DNA of 7,698 nt, taken from Wenzhouxiangella sp. GTDB lineage: Bacteria > Pseudomonadota > Gammaproteobacteria > Xanthomonadales > Wenzhouxiangellaceae. The first letter of the stretch is position 1; each line of letters starts with the position of its first letter. The notes beneath the pieces are model-generated. The model saw nothing but the letters and a program-made list of their open reading frames with translations. It did not search any database and was not told the origin of the DNA. Of the stretch, positions 1-5,925 are shown in pieces. The position numbers were made by a program, and so were the translations under genes. The stretch spans positions 1 to 7,698 of the forward strand of contig SLJA01000244.1 of the NCBI GenBank assembly GCA_007135355.1, in the 5' to 3' direction.

Positions 1-114
1 CTGCGCCTGGTCACCGGCGTGCGCAATCTGACCAATCGCGAGTTTGTCGAACCGTTCTTCGACCAGGTCCAGCCCGAGCGCAGCCTGTACGGCTCGGCCC
101 AGCTGTTGTTCTGA
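1..114 (+). CDS. C-terminal end of a probable TonB-dependent outer-membrane receptor (partial)
   Basis: Frame 1 is open from the window edge to a TGA at 112-114, giving 37 residues. The segment reads GVRNLTNREFVEPF, then QPERSLYGSAQLLF. The pattern of a 'xNLTNREF' strand and turn, a Q/P-x-R turn, and a last strand ending in phenylalanine is typical of the final beta-strands of TonB-dependent receptors. The terminal Phe is the usual outer-membrane barrel signal recognised by the BAM machinery. The rest of the gene lies outside the window, so neither the plug domain nor the ligand can be judged. Its position beside a Fe(III) ABC importer suggests a ferric-siderophore or other iron ligand, which is inference from context. 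Another outer-membrane beta-barrel protein is possible. Confidence 0.6.
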   Translation: MRLVTGVRNLTNREFVEPFFDQVQPERSLYGSAQLLF

Positions 115-120
115 TCGTTC

Positions 121-168
121 CCTAGGGGACAGTTCCCCAGGCTTCAGGCGCCCGGATGAATCCGGGCG
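121..168. repeat. Two tandem hairpins between convergent genes
   Basis: Two inverted repeats lie where the receptor gene and the MFS gene converge. The first is CCTAGGGGA (121-129), loop CAGT, TCCCCAGG (134-141), with one bulged A. The second is CGCCCGGA (149-156), loop TGAA, TCCGGGCG (161-168), a perfect 8-bp stem. The second is followed on the + strand by TCTTCG, a poor U-tract, so it could be a weak terminator for the receptor transcript. It lies inside the last codons of the minus-strand MFS gene. Neither hairpin has a T-run on the minus strand. Confidence 0.4.
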
Positions 169-1367
169 TCTTCGACCGTATTCGCTTGACTGGCCTGCCG
201 CAGCCGTCGATTGACGCGCAATAGCCACGGCAGCAGCAACAGCACACACAAAATCTCGAACGCGCCAAAGATCACGAACACGGTCGGGTACGGGTCCAGT
301 CCCTGGCCGCGCAGGAAAGTGAGAATGGCCACGCTCAGCAGGGGCCCGAGCATGAAGCCCAGCGACCCGGTCAGATGAAAACCGCCCATGCCGGTGGCCT
401 GGGCCGGACCGGCCAGGCGCACGGTCAGCACCAGCGAGGGCGCCAGCATCAGCGCGGCGGTGATGCCGCCGGCGGCCATGACCCAGACCAGTTGATCAGC
501 CGGAGTAAAGCCCAGCGCGATCAGAAAGAGGCCGTAGCAAATGCTGCCGACCGCCATCAAGGTAATCGGACTGACCCGCTCGCACAACAGGCCCGACGGA
601 TAAGTGAGCAGGCCGTAGGGCAACAGGAAAGCAGCCATGCTCAAGCCGATCTGGATCGGACTCAAGCCCATGGCGGTGGCGAAGTACAGCGAGCCGGTGG
701 AGATGATGAAGCCGGCAGTCATGCGGTCGATGAAGGTGAAGACGTAAGGAATCAGCAGCGCGCGCCGCTTGAGCGCGAGCCTGACCACGGCGCCCAGCCG
801 CTCGGCCGAGCGCTCCAGGCGCGCATCGCGCAGCACGAAAATCGCGGCGATTGCCAGCAATAGCGCCAGGGACCCGCCGTAGAGAAAGACATGGGTTGCG
901 GCTTCGGAGCCGATGCGCCCGCCCAATACCGTTCCGGTGGCTACACCCAGGCTCATGCTGGCCCCGGCCAGCCCCATGGCCCGGCCCTTGTGCTCGGGGC
1001 GGGCGCTGTCGCTGATCATGGTCATGGCCAGCACCAGCACCGCCATCTGCACCACGCCCTCGGCAAAGCGCAGCCCCAGCTGGACCGGAAACGGGAAGGG
1101 CAGGTACATCAGAAACAGTACCAGACTGAACAGAAACAGCGCCGGCACCACCAGCACTTTGCGTCGACCCAACCGATCCGACAGCAATCCGGCCAGCACT
1201 GCGACCAGCAGCGACCCGGCCATGTTGACCGACATGAACAGGTGCCGGGCCAGCTCCGAGCGGCCGGGGAAGCGACCTTCGGTCAGATCATAGAGCAGCG
1301 GCACCACGGCGGTGACCGGCAGCATGATCAGGAAAATGCCCAGGGCGATGGGCCAGGTGCGCTTCAT
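144..1367 (-). CDS. Major facilitator superfamily transporter
   Basis: The product is an inner-membrane protein of 407 residues with about 12 hydrophobic segments, the usual size for the MFS. The loop between the second and third segments carries the MFS signature motif A, GLLSDRLGRRKV (about residues 60-71). A longer cytoplasmic loop near the middle (RDARLERSAERLG) separates the two six-helix halves. I chose the ATG at 1367 because MKRTWPIALGIFLIML starts the first membrane helix. The frame stays open to a TTG at 1421, but that would add 18 charged, non-conserved residues. Neither start has a clear Shine-Dalgarno sequence. The gene converges with a probable TonB receptor and diverges from the iron permease gene, sharing a region with a Fur box. 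A role in siderophore export or uptake is therefore attractive, but this is inference; MFS sequence alone does not give the substrate. Confidence 0.9.
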   Translation of the reverse strand: MKRTWPIALGIFLIMLPVTAVVPLLYDLTEGRFPGRSELARHLFMSVNMAGSLLVAVLAGLLSDRLGRRKVLVVPALFLFSLVLFLMYLPFPFPVQLGLRFAEGVVQMAVLVLAMTMISDSARPEHKGRAMGLAGASMSLGVATGTVLGGRIGSEAATHVFLYGGSLALLLAIAAIFVLRDARLERSAERLGAVVRLALKRRALLIPYVFTFIDRMTAGFIISTGSLYFATAMGLSPIQIGLSMAAFLLPYGLLTYPSGLLCERVSPITLMAVGSICYGLFLIALGFTPADQLVWVMAAGGITAALMLAPSLVLTVRLAGPAQATGMGGFHLTGSLGFMLGPLLSVAILTFLRGQGLDPYPTVFVIFGAFEILCVLLLLPWLLRVNRRLRQASQANTVEDARIHPGA

Positions 1368-1473
1368 GTTTGCGGGAGACGGTCGGATGCGATGAGTGCG
1401 AGATATGTTAACTGCGGTCAAGTTCAGGCCGCGCCAGCATGGGCGATGACAGCCTCGACGACAACAGGGTATT

Positions 1474-1488
1474 TGAAAACCGTTATCA
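1474..1488. promoter_or_regulatory. Putative Fur box in the MFS/fbpB divergent region
   Basis: TGAAAACCGTTATCA matches the 7-1-7 Fur consensus TGATAATnATTATCA at 11 of 14 positions. It is itself nearly palindromic: the right arm GTTATCA reads TGATAAC on the other strand, against TGAAAAC on the left. It lies 40 bp upstream of the fbpB start and about 107 bp upstream of the MFS start. A TTGAAA at 1473-1478 inside the site could serve as a -35 for fbpB, although no good -10 follows. The site fits iron-dependent repression by Fur of the permease gene and perhaps of both divergent genes. Confidence 0.6.
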
Positions 1489-1527
1489 TTCGGGATCTTT
1501 CGCCCAAAGCGTCAGACTTCAAAGCCC

Positions 1528-3231
1528 TTGAGCAGTCGTCCCGCCCATCCTGCCGGCCATTCCACGACCCGCGTTCGCTTCCAGCCGGACGCCTGGAGCG
1601 TACTGACCCTGGTGATCGCCGGCCTGGTGGCCCTGCCGGTCATCACCGTGCTGGCGCATGTCTTCGTGCCCACCGGCGAGGTCTGGTCGCATCTGTTCCA
1701 GACTGTGCTGCGCGGCTACGTGCTCAACACGCTCGGTCTCATCCTGGGAGTGGGTTTCGGGACCCTGCTGATCGGCGTCGGCACGGCCTGGCTGGTGGTG
1801 ATGTGCCGCTTCCCCGGCCGCCGCATTTTCGAATGGGCGCTGTTGCTGCCGCTGGCGGTGCCCACCTACGTGATCGCCTACGCCTACACCGATTTTCTGC
1901 AGTTTGCCGGACCGGTGCAAAGCCTGTTGCGCGAGGCTTTCGAGTGGGGGCGCGACGACTACTGGTTTCCCAACGTGCGTTCGCTGGGCGGGGCCATTGC
2001 GCTGATGTCGCTGGTGCTGTATCCGTACGTCTATCTGCTCACTCGAGCTGCCTTCATGGAACAGTCGGTCTGTGCGCTGGAAGTCGGCCGCACCCTGGGG
2101 CGCGGCCCGTGGCGCTTGTTTTCCGGCGTGGCGGTGCCGCTGGCCCGGCCGGCCATCGTCGGCGGCGTGGCGCTGGCGCTGATGGAGGCGCTTAACGATT
2201 TCGGGGCGGTGCAGTTTTTCGGTGTGGATACCTTTACCACCGGCATTTTCCGCACCTGGTTCGGTCTCGGCGAGCCGGCGGCGGCGGCCCAACTGGCCGC
2301 CTGCCTGCTGGTGTTTGTCCTGCTTTTGCTGCTGCTCGAGCGGTTCTCGCGACGCAGCGCGCGGTTTCATCACACCACCGGCCGTTACCGCGAGCTACCC
2401 CAGTACCGCTTGCGGCCGGCCGGTTCGGCGCTGGCCTTTCTAGCCTGCGCCCTGCCCATCCTGCTCGGCTTCCTGGTTCCCGGTGGGCTGCTGCTGGAAA
2501 TGCATTTCCGGGTGGGTGACCCGCTGATGGGTACGCGGTTCTGGGAATTTGCCTGGAACAGCCTGCGCCTGGCGCTGGTGGCTGCCGTTGCCGCCGTCGG
2601 TCTGGCGGTGGTGATCGGTTACGGGGTTCGGCTGAAGCCACGGCCGCTGACCCGCGCGGCCGCTCGCATCGCCTCGGTCGGCTACGCCATTCCCGGCTCG
2701 GTGATCGCAGTCGGCATCCTGATTCCGCTGGGCTGGCTGGATCAGCAAATCAACCTCTTTTCGCGCGACCGTTTCGGCGTCATGCCCGGTCTGATACTGA
2801 CCGGCACCATGGTCGTGTTGGTCTATGCCTACGTGGTGCGTTTTCTGGCCGTTTCCTTCAATACCGTGGAAGCCAGCCTGACCAAGGTTACGCCCAACAT
2901 GGATGCCGCTTCGCGCACCCTGGGCAAGACACCGGGCCGGACCCTGGCCCTGGTCCATCTGCCGGTCATGCGTTCCAGCTTGCTGGCCGCCGGAATTCTG
3001 GTCTTTGTTGATGTGATGAAGGAGTTGCCGGCCACGATTATTTTGCGGCCGTTTGATTTCGATACCCTGGCGGTACGCGCTTTTGATCTGGCCTCGGACG
3101 AGCGCCTGGCCCAGGCTTCGACCTCGTCGCTGGGCATTGTGGCGGTCGGCATTGTGCCGGTCATCCTGCTGAGTATCGCCATGCGCAAGTCGCGCCCGGG
3201 CGGCGGGGAGGGGCGCAAACGGGGCTGCTGA
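1528..3231 (+). CDS. fbpB: Fe(III) ABC transporter permease, two fused permease domains (FbpB/SfuB-like)
   Basis: This is the inner-membrane channel of a ferric iron importer (567 aa, slightly longer than typical FbpB/SfuB/HitB proteins). It contains two binding-protein-dependent permease domains in one chain. Each has an EAA-type loop that docks on the ATPase: EVGRTLGRGPWRLF near residues 185-198 and DAASRTLGKTPGRTL near 459-473. After the second loop, DVMKELPATIILRPFDFDTL (MKELPAT from about residue 497) is the hallmark of the iron-type permeases, which argues against thiamine or sulfate homologues. The start is a TTG at 1528. The frame is open back to 1477 but has no ATG or GTG there, and the next candidate start falls within the first membrane helix. 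No strong ribosome binding site is visible. The partner ATPase and binding-protein genes follow, but the ATPase gene is on the opposite strand. Confidence 0.93.
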   Translation: MSSRPAHPAGHSTTRVRFQPDAWSVLTLVIAGLVALPVITVLAHVFVPTGEVWSHLFQTVLRGYVLNTLGLILGVGFGTLLIGVGTAWLVVMCRFPGRRIFEWALLLPLAVPTYVIAYAYTDFLQFAGPVQSLLREAFEWGRDDYWFPNVRSLGGAIALMSLVLYPYVYLLTRAAFMEQSVCALEVGRTLGRGPWRLFSGVAVPLARPAIVGGVALALMEALNDFGAVQFFGVDTFTTGIFRTWFGLGEPAAAAQLAACLLVFVLLLLLLERFSRRSARFHHTTGRYRELPQYRLRPAGSALAFLACALPILLGFLVPGGLLLEMHFRVGDPLMGTRFWEFAWNSLRLALVAAVAAVGLAVVIGYGVRLKPRPLTRAAARIASVGYAIPGSVIAVGILIPLGWLDQQINLFSRDRFGVMPGLILTGTMVVLVYAYVVRFLAVSFNTVEASLTKVTPNMDAASRTLGKTPGRTLALVHLPVMRSSLLAAGILVFVDVMKELPATIILRPFDFDTLAVRAFDLASDERLAQASTSSLGIVAVGIVPVILLSIAMRKSRPGGGEGRKRGC

Positions 3232-3247
3232 AAGGCCGCTGTTTGTT

Positions 3248-4363
3248 TTACTCGCGCGGGAAGACGAAGGTCTGCGATCGATCCAGGTGCAGTTCGACGC
3301 GCTGATTCTCGATCGGCAAAAACACGCCCGGCATGGTCGAATGCAGGTGATATTCGCGATTGTCGGCGTCATGCATGCAGATATGCACCAGGCTGTTGCG
3401 GCCGAGCAGCCGCGACATGATGACGTGTGAGGAGCGGTGCCGGCGGTCTTCGTCACCCACCACCACGACGCGCACGCCTTCGGGTCGGATCATCACCAGC
3501 GCCGGCGTGCCGTCACTCAGGCCCGGCGCGTCGACCGTGCCCAGCGGGGTGGCCACCTGGCCATTTTCGACCACGCCCTCAATGCGGTTGAGCTCGCCGA
3601 AAAAGCTTGCGACGAACGGGTCCCGGGGGCGACAGTACAGGTCGACTGGCCGGTCCATCTGCAAAACGCGGCCGTCGCGCATCAGCGCAATGCGGTCGGC
3701 CATGAACAGGGCTTCTTCCGGATCATGCGTGACCAGCAAGGTCCCGGCGCCGGCTTTTTTGAGCAAGTGCAAGGTGTCATCGCGGATGCGGTCGCGCAGG
3801 CGCGCATCCAGTGCTGAAAAAGGTTCGTCCAGCAGCATCAGTTTCGGACCGGGGGCCAGAGCACGGGCCAGGGCGACGCGCTGCTGTTGCCCACCGGACA
3901 GCATGTGCGGGTAGCGCTCGGCGTGATCGGCCATGCCCAGCTTGTCCAGAAAATGCAGGGCGCGGTCGCGCCGTTCGCGTGCCGGCAGGCGGTTGAGCCC
4001 GAAGGTTACGTTGTCCAGCACGCTCAAGTGCGGAAACAAGGCCGAGTCCTGGAACATCAGGCCGACATTGCGCTTTTCCGGCGGCACCATGCGGCCGGAA
4101 GGCAGGCGCATGTCCTCACCGTCGATCAGCACGCGGCCCTGTTGCAACTCTTCCAGCGAGGCGGCAATGCGCAAAAGCGTGGACTTGCCGCAGCCCGAGG
4201 GACCAAGCAGGCAAACCACTTCACCCGGCTGGACATCCAGTGTGACCTGGTCAACCGCGCGCAGCCTGCCGAAGTCATGGCTGATGTCTTCCATGTACAA
4301 AACGGCACTGTCCGCGCTGCAGACGGCGGGCGGGGCGGTTATCTGGCGTGCGCTTATGCTCAT
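3248..4363 (-). CDS. fbpC: Fe(III) ABC transporter ATP-binding protein (FbpC-like)
   Basis: This is the cytoplasmic ATPase that powers the iron permease (371 aa from the chosen start). The ABC core is complete: Walker A GPSGCGKST (about 54-62), Q-loop MFQDSALFPHLSV (Gln near 105), signature LSGGQQQR (from 155), Walker B LMLLDEP (175-181) and H-loop LLVTHD (His near 213). A C-terminal regulatory TOBE-type region follows, with MIRPEG near 291-296, as in FbpC, PotA and CysA-type importers. I chose the ATG at 4363 because an AGAGG stands 4 nt upstream and the conserved fold begins soon after. An in-frame ATG at 4444 and TTG at 4453 would add 27-30 non-conserved residues without a ribosome site. 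The gene converges on fbpB with 16 bp between stops and diverges from fbpA. The iron assignment comes from these neighbours. Confidence 0.93.
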   Translation of the reverse strand: MSISARQITAPPAVCSADSAVLYMEDISHDFGRLRAVDQVTLDVQPGEVVCLLGPSGCGKSTLLRIAASLEELQQGRVLIDGEDMRLPSGRMVPPEKRNVGLMFQDSALFPHLSVLDNVTFGLNRLPARERRDRALHFLDKLGMADHAERYPHMLSGGQQQRVALARALAPGPKLMLLDEPFSALDARLRDRIRDDTLHLLKKAGAGTLLVTHDPEEALFMADRIALMRDGRVLQMDRPVDLYCRPRDPFVASFFGELNRIEGVVENGQVATPLGTVDAPGLSDGTPALVMIRPEGVRVVVVGDEDRRHRSSHVIMSRLLGRNSLVHICMHDADNREYHLHSTMPGVFLPIENQRVELHLDRSQTFVFPRE

Positions 4364-4464
4364 GCGGCCTCTGGAATCGGCTGGGAAGGAACCGGGCAAC
4401 TCAACGCGCGTCAAAGTGCTGTGTCGTCCGACTCGATCCCCCATGGTAAGCAAACAAGAATCGT

Positions 4465-4493
4465 TTGTAAATACGACCGAATCATGGCATATT
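4465..4493 (+). promoter_or_regulatory. Possible sigma70 promoter for fbpA
   Basis: TTGTAA (4465-4470) and CATATT (4488-4493) are separated by 17 bp. They match the sigma70 -35 and -10 consensus at 4 of 6 positions or better each. The predicted transcription start, near 4500, falls inside the Fur-like site at 4496-4510. That would allow Fur to block initiation and would leave a leader of about 60 nt before fbpA. Confidence 0.45.
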
Positions 4494-4495
4494 AA

Positions 4496-4510
4496 TGCGA
4501 ATGATTGCTG
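4496..4510. promoter_or_regulatory. Weaker Fur-like site in the fbpC/fbpA divergent region
   Basis: TGCGAATGATTGCTG aligns with the 7-1-7 Fur pattern TGATAATnATTATCA at 8 of 14 positions. The left half resembles the common natural variant TGAGAAT (6 of 7), while the right half is degenerate. It lies between the divergent fbpC and fbpA genes and over the predicted fbpA transcription start. It is clearly weaker than the site before fbpB, and it is supported mostly by its location. Confidence 0.4.
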
Positions 4511-4562
4511 TTAGCCATCCATAAACCTCTTTTCCACTGCTTTTCCCAGGAGTCATACATCC

Positions 4563-5594
4563 ATGTCCATGTTCAAGTCACGCGGCTTGCGCGGCGTCGG
4601 GTTTGCTGCCGTGCTGGTCCTGCTCAGCGGTTCGCTTGTTGCCGGCCAGGTCAATATTTATTCCTCGCGTCACTACGATGTCGATCAGCTGATCTACGAT
4701 GCCTTTACCGCAGAGACCGGAATCGAAGTCCGGTTGCTGGAAGGCAATTCCGATCAGCTGCTGGAGCGCATTCGCCGCGAAGGCATTGCCAGTCCGGCCG
4801 ATGTGCTGATCACGGTCGATGCCGGTCGCTTGTGGCGGGCGGAAGAACTGGGCTTGTTGCAGCCGGTTGAATCCGAATTGCTCAACGTGCGCATCCCCGA
4901 ATTCCTGCGCCATCCCGACGGCTTGTGGTTTGGCTTCAGTCAGCGCATTCGACTGATTTACTACAGCAAGGAGCGATTCGACCCGGCGCTGGTCAGCACC
5001 TATGAGGATCTGGTTCGGCCGGAACTGAAAGGCCGTGTCTGCATTCGTTCATCCAACAACATCTACAACCTGTCGCTGTTGGCGGCAATGATTGAAACCA
5101 AGGGTGAAGAGCAGACCGAGGCCTGGGCCCGCGGCCTGGTGGCCAACCTGGCCCGTCCACCCGAGGGCGGCGATACCGATCAAATCCGCGGTGTCGCGGC
5201 CGGTGAGTGTGATGTGGCGGTAGCCAACCACTACTACTACCTGCGGCTGGCGAATTCCGATAGCGCCGCTGACCGGGCCGTGGCCGAGGCGGTCGGGATC
5301 ATTTTTCCCAACCAGGATGACCGCGGCACGCATGTCAATATCGGCGGCGCCGGGGTCGTGGCCAATGCGCCCAACCGCGACAATGCCATTCGCTTTCTGG
5401 AGTTCCTGGCCTCCGACCAGGCTCAGGAGCTGTTCGCCGGGGCCAATTTCGAATACCCCGTGGTTGAGGGGGTCAACCAGCATGAGTCGCTGCAAGCCTG
5501 GGGCGAACTAAACTTCGACCAGCTCAATATCGATGCCCTGGGACGCAACAACCCGGCGGCCGTGCGCCTGACCGATCGCGTGGGCTGGCGTTGA
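4563..5594 (+). CDS. fbpA: Periplasmic Fe(III)-binding protein of the ABC importer (FbpA/FutA-like)
   Basis: This protein binds ferric iron in the periplasm and delivers it to the permease (343 aa, normal length). The N-terminus has a Sec signal peptide: basic MSMFKSRGLRG, a hydrophobic core, and a likely cut after SLVAG (about residue 28). The mature protein opens with VNIYSSRHYDVD, the first strand of the family. Candidate metal ligands are His37/Tyr38, Tyr133-Tyr134 and the tyrosine run NHYYYLR (Tyr224-226), a cluster typical of FutA1/FbpA-type iron proteins. The start at 4563 has AGGAG at 4548-4552, 10 nt upstream; a second in-frame ATG lies two codons later at 4569. It diverges from fbpC and is followed at once by a candidate small RNA. 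Iron specificity is well supported by the ligands and the permease. Whether it needs a synergistic anion cannot be read here. Confidence 0.93.
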   Translation: MSMFKSRGLRGVGFAAVLVLLSGSLVAGQVNIYSSRHYDVDQLIYDAFTAETGIEVRLLEGNSDQLLERIRREGIASPADVLITVDAGRLWRAEELGLLQPVESELLNVRIPEFLRHPDGLWFGFSQRIRLIYYSKERFDPALVSTYEDLVRPELKGRVCIRSSNNIYNLSLLAAMIETKGEEQTEAWARGLVANLARPPEGGDTDQIRGVAAGECDVAVANHYYYLRLANSDSAADRAVAEAVGIIFPNQDDRGTHVNIGGAGVVANAPNRDNAIRFLEFLASDQAQELFAGANFEYPVVEGVNQHESLQAWGELNFDQLNIDALGRNNPAAVRLTDRVGWR

Positions 5595-5606
5595 TAGAAT
5601 ATTTCA
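5592..5606. promoter_or_regulatory. Weak Fur-like palindrome overlapping the fbpA stop
   Basis: TGATAGAATATTTCA matches the Fur 7-1-7 pattern at 9 of 14 positions and has outer arms TTGA/TCAA. It overlaps the fbpA stop codon and lies just upstream of the -35 of the candidate sRNA promoter. It could place the sRNA under iron control. The match is poor, and AT-rich sequence gives such hits by chance. Confidence 0.25.
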
Positions 5607-5618
5607 AACGAAAACCAT

Positions 5619-5647
5619 TTGCACTTACGAATCAATTTCGTTACTAT
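5619..5647 (+). promoter_or_regulatory. Sigma70-type promoter for a candidate sRNA
   Basis: TTGCAC (5619-5624) and TACTAT (5642-5647) are separated by exactly 17 bp in a locally AT-rich stretch directly after fbpA. This is the best-matching sigma70 promoter in the window. No gene follows on this strand, only a hairpin and a strong terminator, so it most likely drives a short non-coding RNA starting near 5654. The spacer contains the inverted repeat ACGAATCAATTTCGT (5627-5641), with 5-bp arms filling the gap between -35 and -10, a typical position for a repressor operator. Confidence 0.65.
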
Positions 5648-5653
5648 AGTGCC

Positions 5654-5735
5654 GTGCTTCATCGAAGTGCACTGAGCGCCCCGGCCGGTTCTCCTCATTA
5701 CCTCCTCCATTCCTCCAGGCCGGGGCGCTTTTTTT
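5654..5735 (+). ncRNA. Candidate small RNA with anti-Shine-Dalgarno loop, about 82 nt
   Basis: The predicted transcript runs from near 5654 to the end of the T-run at 5735. It begins with a hairpin (5654-5672): GTGCTTC, loop ATC, GAA, a 2-nt bulge, then GCAC. Next comes a perfect 12-bp GC-rich stem (5675-5686 with 5718-5729) enclosing a 31-nt loop and ending in seven Ts. Of the 31 loop bases 25 are pyrimidines, and the last 29 contain no G. The loop carries TCTCCTC, CCTCCTCC and TCCTCC, which are complementary to AGGAGG-type ribosome binding sites. Known bacterial sRNAs with exposed CU-rich loops repress translation by pairing there. I know no name for this RNA and cannot test homology. Location after fbpA suggests an iron-linked riboregulator; this is inference. 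It may instead be only an elaborate fbpA terminator or an mRNA-derived fragment. Confidence 0.6.
5675..5735 (+). terminator. Strong intrinsic terminator with an unusually long loop
   Basis: AGCGCCCCGGCC (5675-5686) pairs perfectly with GGCCGGGGCGCT (5718-5729), and the run of seven Ts (5729-5735) completes a rho-independent terminator. It would end both fbpA read-through transcripts and the candidate sRNA. Intrinsic terminator loops are usually short, so the 31-nt loop suggests a second function. Confidence 0.85.
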
Positions 5736-5906
5736 CCCAAAGCCCTAATCCTGGTGAATGCGGTCAGGGTGGCCGAAGACTTAGTCGGTTTTTTAATTTT
5801 TACCTCGGTCGCGCGTGGATCCAGATCGAGGCCGGCGGTGGCGCTGGCCGGCATGGGAACAAAGCCTTCTCGATCCTGCTCGGCCGGGCGCGTTGGCAAA
5901 TGCGGT
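5736..5906. other. Non-coding gap after the sRNA terminator
   Basis: No convincing gene lies here between the convergent fbpA/sRNA unit and the glycosyltransferase gene. It contains the possible second terminator at 5773-5794 and an imperfect hairpin: GGCCGGCG (5830-5837), loop GTGG, CGCTGGCC (5842-5849), which closes with one G-U pair in plus-strand RNA. No T-run follows that hairpin on either strand. A frame open through the region on the + strand (from TTG 5591) has no ribosome site and an arginine/glycine-rich, family-less translation, so I do not call it coding. Confidence 0.5.
5773..5794 (+). terminator. Possible second, weaker terminator
   Basis: CCGA (5773-5776) and TCGG (5785-5788) can form a short stem, alternatively with GAC-TTA-GTC inside, followed by TTTTTT (5789-5794) and more T-rich sequence. 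It would back up the strong terminator and stop read-through into the convergent glycosyltransferase gene. The stem is short, so its strength is doubtful. Confidence 0.4.
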
Positions 5907-5925
5907 GAATTCAGCCGCTGAATTC
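5907..5925. repeat. Perfect 19-bp palindrome over the glycosyltransferase stop codon
   Basis: GAATTCAGCCGCTGAATTC has two 9-bp arms around one base. It contains the TGA stop (5911-5913) and last codons (EFSG) of the minus-strand gene. It has no T-run, so it is not a classic terminator. It could protect the 3' end of the mRNA or bind a protein. Confidence 0.5.

Noticed and set aside
891..2195. Long open frame on + strand across the MFS gene and the start of fbpB
   Set aside because: Glutamine/histidine/arginine-rich translation without family resemblance; it is an out-of-frame product of high-GC codon bias opposite and beside real genes.
1519..2373. Open frame on - strand opposite the 5' part of fbpB
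   Set aside because: Composition typical of an antisense shadow (RQHGDDRQGHQAG); fbpB has clear domains in the other strand.
2440..3456. Long open frame on - strand opposite fbpB and through the fbpC end
   Set aside because: Low-complexity Gly/Gln/His-rich translation, and it crosses the ends of two well-supported genes in other frames.
3887..4514. Open frames on + strand opposite fbpC extending into the fbpA leader
   Set aside because: They are antisense to the conserved ATPase motifs, and the translations resemble no protein family.
5654..5735. Reading the fbpA-distal hairpin as a plain fbpA terminator only
   Set aside because: Possible, but a dedicated promoter just upstream and a 31-nt pyrimidine loop are not needed for termination; kept as the alternative to the sRNA call.
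5654..5735. Base pairing of the sRNA with fbpA's own AGGAG ribosome site
   Set aside because: Only a 5-bp core (CUCCU with AGGAG) is available, too short to claim autoregulation.
5591..5908. 105-codon open frame on + strand across the sRNA and gap
   Set aside because: Starts with TTG overlapping the fbpA stop, has no ribosome site, and runs through a strong terminator.
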